From Larix sibirica (taxonomy: Eukaryota; Streptophyta; Pinopsida; Pinales; Pinaceae), in assembly GCA_004151065.3 (NCBI GenBank), contig NWUY0304520820.1, positions 1 to 64,000 on the forward strand: a stretch of DNA of 64,000 bases, read 5' to 3'. The notes under the pieces were generated by a model that had not been told where the DNA came from, ran no database searches, and saw only the letters and a list, made by a program, of their open reading frames with translations. The translations under genes were made by a program, and so were the position numbers. Below are positions 56,580 to 64,000 of the stretch, piece after piece. Position 1 is the first letter of the stretch. Each line of letters opens with the position of its first letter.

Positions 56580-57160
56580 GTGTGATCAAGCGGTTATTCG
56601 ATCTAATAAAGAAGTCGTTATTACGTATATAAAGTGTAACTAACTCGGCTAAAGGAAATAAGTAAAAAGGAGGTCTTCTCTAACCTAAAAGGAAGAGCTT
56701 TCTGTTCATAGCTGGAGTAGCTAAGTTCCATGGGTCTATTAGGGCGTTATTAAGCGACTGCGTGCGTTATTACGTATATTATTACATATATAAAGTGGAG
56801 GTTGCTTACCTGAATGAAATGAGTAAAAATGGAGGAGCCTTTTGCTTTCTGGTCATAGCTTTAATAGCTAAGTTCCACGAGTCTAGTAACTGCGTAATTA
56901 CATATATATAGCGTGATGATCTTCCCATCCATTTTGAAAGTAGTGGTATGATGTTTCCACTCGTCAACCAAAAAGCGTAATTACTTGAAACGAAGTGTTT
57001 CGCGAACGTCAAGTTAGGGTGATTCGATCAATTATGAAATAACGTAATTACATATATAAAGAATTAATGGAAGACGACTCACACCGAATGGTAGTTTTAT
57101 TCCTGTTTTATTCCATACCGAATCTAGCATAATTACATATATAAATAATGGCAAGGCACG
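56580..57160 (+). repeat. Array with ACATATATAAAG promoter-like cores
   Basis: Units start with a GCGTTATTACGTATATAAAG or GCGTAATTACATATATAAAG core (56617, 56764-56796, 56892, 57042, 57126). The first two then share GAAATGAGTAAAAATGGAGG-like sequence, (G/C)TTTCTGNTCATAGCT and TAGCTAAGTTCCA. CRTA-containing AT-rich words resemble plant mitochondrial promoter cores, but a diverged tandem repeat explains them equally well. The 68-codon minus frame 56806-57012 lies within. Confidence 0.6.
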
Positions 57161-57199
57161 TGTCAAGGTAATTGTCCGAAACAAGGAAGATATTGGGCT

Positions 57200-57300
57200 G
57201 GCCTTGTCTTTCTGGCTGGTACTGCTGGTATTACTGGCTGGTATAGAGCCGCTGGTCCTGGATCAACAACTGGTTCTGCTCGGGCAAAAGAAAATAAAGA
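57200..57300 (+). repeat. Short family A fragment
   Basis: The plus strand reads AGTAGITGWYRAAGPGSTTG and SARAKENKE from CTGGT/CTGCT-rich DNA, about 90 bases. Frames 57204-57422 and 57263-57448 are other phases. Confidence 0.4.
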
Positions 57301-58185
57301 GCATACCCTGGTGGCACTTAAGCTGCTCTTGGGTCCTGAAGCGCCTCTGCAGGTTAGTTTTTACCCGCACAGAAAGAAAGCAAGCAGGCAGGTCATCAAC
57401 TGCTTTTGACCCAGAAGCGTAAGAGGCTGATCTTATATTAGCCTTCAAATAAACCCTAAAGAAATGCTCTGTTCGAGGGAGGGTTCGACCGATACTGAAT
57501 GGTTACTGGGTTTCCAAAAAACTCACCACACTGGTCTGGGCCAGGAAATAAAAAGAAATAAAGGTATATGGATGGTACGGCTCTGGAATGGCTAGCTGGA
57601 TAGTACTGACCAGAATATATTGCTTGTGCTGGCTGGTCTTGCTTAGTGAGCGACTGGGAAATGATAAAGTGATAACCTGGCGTGGCGGCCTTATCTCTTC
57701 TTTGGTCGTTCCTCCCACCTTTAAGTATTTCAATTCCCAGATATCCAGGCATGGTATGGCTGGACGGTGAACGCCACCTTGAACCCTCCCCACTTAAAGG
57801 ACTTAATTTCCCCGATTTAAAGGCAATTCAGAATATTGTATCATATAGTATACAAATAAAGAGATATCTAATTATATATATATGTAATTATGCTTCTTGC
57901 CTTCTTACTTGACACTTCGTATTTCATGAACGTTAAGTGACTCGACCATTATGGGGTAGGGGCCCAAAAATAGAGGGGTTGAAGCAGGGTGCGAAGCGCT
58001 TGCTCGATAAATGGAGGTCGCCATAAGGGTCGATGGTAAATTCCCCTAATAAACCTGGCCTGTGGGGTGGAAAATTGGAGAGTGCGAACCTGGCCTAACT
58101 TACCGTAACCCCAAGGTAAAGAATGAAAAGACAGGAGCAGGAGCAGCACCAAAAGCGGGCAAGGTAGGAGCAAAGCCAGTAACGT
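57301..58185. other. Intergenic, nothing recognised
   Basis: Overlapping frames on both strands at 57456-57912 and the 74-codon minus frame 57949-58173 have no recognisable products. Confidence 0.4.
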
Positions 58186-58196
58186 GGTTAAGCCAG

Positions 58197-58330
58197 GTAG
58201 TAAGATAACCTCACCTTGGAGTGGAGTCAGGCAAGTAATAATCCACCTTAGAGTCAGGGAATAAGTAATAAGTAAGATAACCTCACCTTAGAGTCAGGCA
58301 AATCCCCACTTCATCAGGCAAGTCAGAGAT
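58197..58330 (+). repeat. Tandem repeat, unit about 71 bp
   Basis: TAAGATAACCTCACCTTGGA starts at about 58202 and TAAGATAACCTCACCTTAGA at about 58273. GTCAGGCAAGT and CACCTTAGAGTCAGG recur between and after them. The copies are close to identical over the first 20 bases. Confidence 0.75.
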
Positions 58331-58683
58331 AAGGCATGTGGTTTGGTGTGGTTTGGCACTAGATATAGTAGTAGTACGTGTAACTACTTCATGAACTGCT
58401 CTTATAAGGATAAATCACGTAATTAATAGAATGAATGACCCGGCACCACGTTTAACTACGCAAGTTTAACTACTTTGTTCCGCTATAAACTTATTCCGTT
58501 GGTGCAACTTATCCCACCTATGTATAGCCAAGTAGTTATTATCCCTGGGAATATATACCTTATAGCCAAGTGGTTACAACCAATGCATCTTGAGCTCACT
58601 AGGAAGGTTTATTCTTATTTCATGAGATGATGAATTCTTTCGATATAATGCTGTTTTGTAGATGTAGTTTCATAATCTGAGCT

Positions 58684-59004
58684 TTAATAACTGGACGGGG
58701 GAGTAGGTTCTGGAGTCGGAGGAATTTTATTTAGAAGTCCTGAGATCTCTTCAAACGAAAGGGAAACAAAATAATCCAAAGTTTGAACGTAAGTTTCCTC
58801 TTCAGTTCTATGAACAGTCGTCCTACAGGCTCTGGTACGTCTAGGCAGCTTATGTACAAGAGGAAGCTGACCAATCTGACGAGAGTAAGCTTGGGTAAGT
58901 ATACGAAAAGATTTCACTTCAATATTACGTACGACCCACTGAGTTAAAGCTACAGATTCCGGTTCAAATGCAGATTTAGGTTCAACCCCGGAATGTGTTA
59001 GCAA
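58684..59004 (-). CDS. Unassigned 106-codon open frame
   Basis: This is the least repetitive of the longer frames and the one that looks most like protein by eye: mixed composition, an Arg-rich middle (KLPRRTRACRTTVHRTEEET), an aromatic/acidic stretch (YVQTLDYFVSLSFEEISGLL) and a Pro-rich end. It has no signal or membrane segment. I cannot match it to a mitochondrial, plastid or retroelement protein. There is no ribosome-binding or promoter evidence, and the length is within chance expectation. It could be a fragment of a transferred nuclear gene. Confidence 0.2.
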   Translation of the reverse strand: MLTHSGVEPKSAFEPESVALTQWVVRNIEVKSFRILTQAYSRQIGQLPLVHKLPRRTRACRTTVHRTEEETYVQTLDYFVSLSFEEISGLLNKIPPTPEPTPPSSY

Positions 59005-61150
59005 AATTTTTGGATTGTAAAAATCACGTGAAAATTAGGTTTCGAACTGGGGGTTTGGCTTGGTCGAGTTTAACCTTGGACCGAGGGCTGACTGGAAGAG
59101 GTTTCAGGGTTATTATGATTTACGAAAAATCCACGTGGTAAAGGACCATGCTTATCAGCCATACAATGGCGGCCCTCCTTCTAGCGCCAATTTGTTTACG
59201 TGGGCGAATGACCCTTCGTCAACTAAGGAAGTATGCCCGAGATAAAGACCCAATTATACTTTAACTCGTTTGGAATGGTAAACTCCTCCGGATTCTAGCC
59301 CGACTACCGTTCATTCTTTTCTGTTCTGAAATGAATTTATCAATCCTAAATAAGTCCTCATTTTATATAAAGGCTTGCCTTAATGGAAAGGGTCTTCCTG
59401 GCCAGACATCCCCTTAAGCCAGGCAGATATACCTTCCTCCCTATCGAATTATTACCTTACATAGATCTTCTTAGTTAGGTAAGAGCTAGACCAGAGGAAT
59501 AGATCTTATGGATCGGCTATACTTTCCTCCCCTTGGCAGATAGACCATGGACATAAGCTTGCCCTAAGGGATAGGAACCTTATTTACTGGCCGGAGACTC
59601 GGAATAGTGACACTAGAGAGACAGGAAGATCCCCTTCAATGGGCTTTGAAAAAGCTTCAACAGGGCCTTCTTCCTGTCTATTAAATAGTGGGTTCTTCTG
59701 GCCCGGCCCTTCCTCTTTGATTTCAAAGATGATTGCCCGAGTCTGATTCCAACTCAAGATAGGGCAATCGCGTATATAACCATATTATTGCATGTCATTT
59801 GATACCTAAAGAGATAGGGGGAGGCTCATATATAATGAGTTTATTGGTTGTCCTTGTCTGGCACTTCATGGGTCATTCCTCGCCAAAAGTAAAGCAAAGC
59901 CTACCTTTGAGGAAGTCACCTTAATACCTTATCGATCAGTATGAATGCTTTTCAGTAGAACTGGAAAATTCCCTCTTCTTATTCCTCCTGAAAGCATCCC
60001 CGGGTTCTTGACGAACACGGTTACTCGACCCTTATTCTGCTATTTGCATCTCCTAGTTCCCCGAATAACCTCTCCATTTACATAGTCAATCTCCTGCGAG
60101 TTGCCAGGAGAATAGATCTGGTTCACGGCGAGACTATCTGGATTCGCCCTCATCCGTACTAGGTCCATTACAAACACTTTCCTTATTGATCAGAAAATCA
60201 CTCGAAGAATTACCTTCTATTTGATCGGCGCGTTTCCCTCGTTAAAGTGACCGAAAGCTATCGAAGGGCATTCTGGATCCTTAGATTGAAGAAGTCGTTC
60301 CCATTTCGACTAGAACAGGCGCTTATGGGAGGGAGTGAGCCCATCATACCGCTAGATTACAAAGGGAATTGGCTTCTCTCACGAAGGGCATTTAGATATT
60401 TGCTTCTAATACGATGCATAACTTTATGCCATTTTGAACCTCACGTCCTTATGGGCACTGACCTCTTCTTTCCTTAGAGATTCAGGAATACCAATTACTG
60501 CAAGTGACAAACGCTAGCCCGCATGCAGAGATCCTCCTGCCCTATTTATTTAACCCGATCACTATCTCCTAACTCACTCACTCGTATCTTACTTCTTCCC
60601 CTAAAACCAACCTGTTCTTTGATCTCTGAATCTGAACAACTCAGCTCAGGGAAATGGTTATTTTATCTTCCCGGCTCGCAAACCAGCTTGCCGAACGTGA
60701 ATAGGCAGACGCATTCCAACATTTATGGATCTTACCCTATCTATGTTCGTTTGGGTGGGCAGCCTTCCTTCTTTAAGTAGGGACCCGCGCCATGGGCGAT
60801 CCATCCCATCCAGACATAAAGTATTTATTTTATAGGGATAGATGGCAGGAAACATTTTTGCTTATATAGATGTGCATCCACTGAGGTGCACTAGTGACCA
60901 AACGCGGAAACAACTCAGTCAGTTCGGAACCCTTGTGAATAAGTAGCTACTTAGTCAAAAGTGATCCCCTAATAATTAATAATCGTTCAAGACTGCTTCG
61001 GTTACTCTATATGCAATTGGAAAATAAGCTGCCAGCACTGGCGCCCTAGAACTGGAAGGGATACGGGCCTTTCCTGCTTTCACTGCGCCTCTGCCTTAGA
61101 TGTTATAGTATCTGTCCCAACCCCTCGGCTGTCTACCCAATGCCTTTAAT
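59005..61150. other. Intergenic, nothing recognised
   Basis: Open frames of 60-85 codons (60247-60477, 60523-60780, 60658-60855) are unassigned. AAAGGCTTGCCTTAATGG at about 59366 echoes the AAGG-bounded units. A CGTATATAA word lies at 59771. No RNA gene or transfer was seen. Confidence 0.4.
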
Positions 61151-61154
61151 ATAC

Positions 61155-61206
61155 AAGGAAAGTTGCTGCTCTTAAGGAAAGGCTTGTTCTTAGTAGGAGG
61201 ACAAGG
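61155..61206 (+). mobile_element. AAGG-bounded unit related to 25081
   Basis: AAGG at 61155, 61174 and 61203 divides the segment. The second interval, 61178-61206, begins AAAGGCTTG and ends GGAGGACAAGG. It matches the two ends of the 31-bp unit at 25081-25111 with a changed, two-base shorter middle. A shorter AAGG-AAAG interval (61155-61177) precedes it. The call rests on similarity of the ends only. Confidence 0.45.
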
Positions 61207-61230
61207 TAAATAATCCGTTTTTTTTTGTGG

Positions 61231-61790
61231 TTACTGCTCTTTATTTAGATTCCTCCACCCCTTGGGAACCAACAACAGATCCCCCCTCAGTTTCATCAAC
61301 AGCCACAAGTTCCACCTCTGCAATTACCCCCGCATCAACAACCACAGTTGCCTGCAAATAACCCACCTCCATGCCCACAACTTCCTGCACAACCCACTGC
61401 TAACCCGAATAATAAAGTAGCACAGCCCACATATGTTGCTGAGCCACTCCATTATCCCACCTACTCCATCACCTCCATGGAATGTCACGATATTAAACTA
61501 CGATCCGGGAGAACCCTCAATAAAAAGAACTTATCCTATTATTTCAGAAGATGACGAAGAAGCTCAAGAAACCACAATGAGTCATTTTGATGACCAATCA
61601 CCCATTCTTCCTCAAGCTTCAGACCGAATTCAGTCCACAGAAAACGAACAGTCTCCTCCCTATCCGGAAAAGCTAAGTCTAGGCAAGCCCCCCTATCCAT
61701 CCTTAGTTTTATTTATTAGGGGAGTTAATAAATGTGTGTGTAATAATTCTGTTGTTCCAAGCAAAAATTATTAATTAATCAAGCGAGACC
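61231..61790 (+). mobile_element. Ty3/gypsy gag-pol junction fragment, broken
   Basis: In plant Athila/Tat-type Ty3/gypsy elements, a Pro/Gln-rich gag tail leads to an LRSG motif, an acidic linker, PPYPERL and an LGELxNVCVxIPLLQA motif ahead of the protease. All are here in order: a Pro/Gln-rich run from 61231, SMECHDIKLRSGRTLNKKN (LRSGR near 61498), a stop and phase change, SEDDEEAQET, PPYPEKL (61655-61675), and after a further phase change LGELINVCVIILLFQA (61716-61763). The matrix/capsid part of gag, protease, reverse transcriptase and both LTRs are absent. Three phases and stops show a dead relic. It runs straight into the large family B tract. Confidence 0.88.
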
Positions 61791-63470
61791 CATATTCTTA
61801 TGTTCCAGAGTATGATCCAGATGATCCTGTCGATTCTGAGCTTGATTAAGATTTTGACTTAGCAGTAGATTATGCAATTGGTTATACTGTTGGTTACGCA
61901 GTTGATTCAGGACAAGTAGCAGCTTCAGTAGCTTCTGTCCCGGCATCCCTACCTGTTCCTAAAAGTGGTGTTCCTACGAGTGGTGTTCCTACTACCAATG
62001 TTCCAACAAGTGATGTTACTAGATTTGTACGTGTTCCTAGAAGTGATGTTCCGGGATTTTGCACATACCTACCTATAGTCTATCCAGGTGCTCCATATCT
62101 AGTCCCATATCCTTTAGGTGCAGGAAAAGCAAAGGCATAACCCTAATACCCCAAAAGTGTAATCATTTCCGGATCAAGACCCAGTTCCGGATTCTCGAGA
62201 CCCAGCACCATCAGTACTTTACGTTGATCCAGTCGAAGAGCGAGACCCATACTCATCAGTAGTAAAGGCAAAGGCATGGGCAGAGGTAGGAGCATAGGTA
62301 GCATTTCAAGCATCAGAGTAAGCTAGAGCACAATAGGCAGAGGCAGATGCAGAGGTAGTAAGAGCTACGGCATCACTAGCACCCCCACTAGTTTCAGAGT
62401 AAGGCACATAGGCTACAGAGGCTAAGGCATAGGTAGCATCTCGTATAGATAGATACATATCACTAGCACCCGTTGTTTAACCATAAGCATAAGCGGGAGT
62501 AGCAACACTAGTATATCGTCCAGGTACATATATAGCCATAAGCGGGAGAAGCAAAGGCAAAGGCACCAGTAGATCCTACAGAGCCATAGTATCACAGTAG
62601 CAGAACCACACCCATACCTAGTAAGGATAGGTGCATAAGCAAAGGTAGGCGGTGCATTATAAGTAAGGGCAGATACAGATCAATACCTAGCAGCACACCT
62701 TCTAGTTCGTTCCGTCGGTTCAGCAGTGGGTTATACAGTTAGTGAGGTTTATGATCCAGATACATACCCAGTCCCAGGCGCATATACTGCAGCTTAGCCT
62801 GTTGACCCAGTTGGTTATGCAGTTGGTGAGGTTCGTTCATCGGTTGACTGAGTCGATCCAGTTGCACGAGCAGATCCATACTCAGTTACAGTAGAGCATA
62901 TAGTAGTTTATATAGTAGCCTGAGTAGTTAGATACCCATACCCAGTTTACGCTGTTCGTGATCGAGACCAGACCCAGAGTAGGCTGATCAATATCCAGAA
63001 CCTATAAATATAGACCCATAGCCTATAGCAGCATAGGTAGCAGCACTAGGACCAGTAGTATCATAGGCATCATCTTCGCCAGATCGAGATGGAGAAGGAG
63101 CTAGGGTAGCAGCACCTGGGGCAGCAGGAGCAAAGGCATAGGTTGGGACAGTAGCAGCACCAAAGCAAGCAGCATCACAGCTAGTTTAAGTTCAGTCTCC
63201 CTGGCTGGCCTTTTAGTTTAATATCCAGCTTAAGCAGTTTGAGTAGCAACGGAGCAAGCAGCAAAGCTTTACCACCTGGCACCACCAGTAGAGAGAGATG
63301 GAGATGGAGGCCAGGTGCAGTTTAAGTAGCTCCAAAACCAGTTGCCCCTAACCTATACAAAATCACCAGCATTTGAGTCAGTTCAAGAGCCGTAGCAGGG
63401 GCAGGAGCTAAGGCAACAGAAGCAAAGGTTACAGCATAGCTAGGACCTGTAGATCATCCCACAGAAGCAG
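61791..63470 (+). repeat. Asp-Pro/Val-Pro/Ala pseudo-peptide tract (family B), 1.7 kb
   Basis: This is the largest such tract. It reads RDPYSYVPEYDPDDPVDSEL, a stop, VDYAIGYTVGYAVDSGQVAA, then VPKSGVPTSGVPTTNVPTSD (15-bp repeats at about 61961-62010) and RSDVPGF. In other phases it reads DQDPVPDSRDPAPSVLYVDP, VEERDPYSSVVKAKAWAEVG, and RSVGSAVGYTVSEVYDPDTY, VDPVGYAVGEVRSSVD and VARADPYSVTVEHIVV (62.7-62.95 kb). From 63.0 kb it grades into AGTAGCAGCA-type simple sequence. Stops (mostly TAG from GTAG) punctuate every frame. It has strong triplet periodicity but no gene. Confidence 0.6.
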
Positions 63471-64000
63471 ATCCATGAGGGTTGGTCTCCCCAAGTTATT
63501 GAAGAGCACACCAGTCATGGTCATTCATATCCATGCCTCTCTTATATGAGGTCATGCCGGTTAGGGATCTATGCTGTTGGCCTTCTAACCTGATCATGAA
63601 AGTTGGTTTCTAATTAGGCAGGTTGAGCCTATTTATTTAAAGCGCTTATTTATATTTCATTAATGTGCTGGCGTGGGTCCTGGTTTTGTATGAATAATTC
63701 CGGCCGGTTTCGAGTGAGCTGAACCAATTATCGAGCAGAGCTATTCACCTTCCAAGCCTTCAGACATAGATGAGGGCCCAATTCGTCAACTCCACTTAAT
63801 CCACCTAATTGACCGCCTAACGGAGCACAACACCAGATTAATCATCAATTCCAAACCTTTAAGCCTGATTCATTAATTCCAGGACCACTTCCTTATGATT
63901 CCTTACGATACTCTTAATTAAATAAAAGGCAGGTGCATGCTAGAACCGCGTCAGAATGGCAAAAGTAGCCGCTAGAACCGAATCTATTCGATATGTAATA
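63471..64000. other. Intergenic, nothing recognised
   Basis: No open frame of note. The stretch from about 63700 is unique and AT-leaning. The window ends without entering a gene. Confidence 0.45.

Noticed and set aside
61039-61045. TGGCGCC resembling a retrotransposon primer-binding site about 190 bp before the gypsy fragment
   Set aside because: Only seven bases match, no LTR end precedes it, and the nearby fragment is the gag tail, which should lie much further from a primer-binding site.

Overview
This window looks like an intergenic desert from an angiosperm mitochondrial genome. The support is indirect. There is no intact gene anywhere in the 64 kb. The longest open frame is 175 codons, which is about what chance gives over six frames of this length. 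The only sequences I can assign by homology are short broken pieces that plant mitochondria typically acquire: a plastid rbcL 5' fragment with its upstream region (24586-25310, minus strand), an L1-type LINE endonuclease relic (about 25440-26030, plus) and a Ty3/gypsy gag-pol relic (about 61231-61790, plus). The rbcL reading (start MSPQTETK, then [16 protein letters not shown] and VTNMF) is angiosperm-like rather than gymnosperm-like. A plant nuclear origin cannot be fully excluded, but nuclear intergenic DNA would normally show much more recognisable retrotransposon sequence.

Most of the rest is simple or diverged repetitive DNA. I see several families. (A) Triplet-periodic blocks whose best frame reads as Gly/Asn/Ala/Asp/Thr-rich pseudo-peptide (recurrent NDAGN, AGNGTP, TAYGKN, DPGTA), at about 15.4, 19.3, 22.8, 28.6, 40.4, 44.3, 55.5 and 57.2 kb on both strands. 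(B) Triplet-periodic blocks reading as Asp-Pro/Val-Pro/Ala-rich pseudo-peptide (DPYS, DPVP, VPTSG, RSDVP), at about 0.4, 8.6, 29.6, 40.0, 55.3 and 61.8-63.4 kb. (C) Tandem arrays of 66-80 bp units at 18.24-18.66 and 53.47-53.85 kb. (D) A roughly 48-bp array at 27.43-27.79 kb with an apparent inverted relative at 43.85-44.15 kb. (E) G/A-rich blocks built on a GGTAATGCGGATTGAA-like motif at 17.4, 21.5, 33.5 and, inverted, 44.6 kb. (F) Collinear copies around GGTTAGCGTAAG at 20.8, 41.95 and 42.3 kb. There is also a 90-bp repeat with one mismatch (6592-6681 and 23868-23957), an inverted 70-bp pair (43.14 and 55.0 kb), and an array at 56.58-57.16 kb built around AT-rich, promoter-like motifs.

The most informative spot is the rbcL leader at 25077-25142. 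Two exact 31-bp units bounded by AAGG sit inside otherwise ordinary plastid leader sequence. The known plastid sequence supplies the empty site, so this reads as a small insertion element. A related AAGG-bounded unit lies at 61174-61206. The arrangement recalls the AAGG-ended Bpu short elements described from Cycas mitochondria.

I found no tRNA, rRNA, CRISPR array, origin or intact mitochondrial gene. Some very diverged fragments could have escaped reading by eye.
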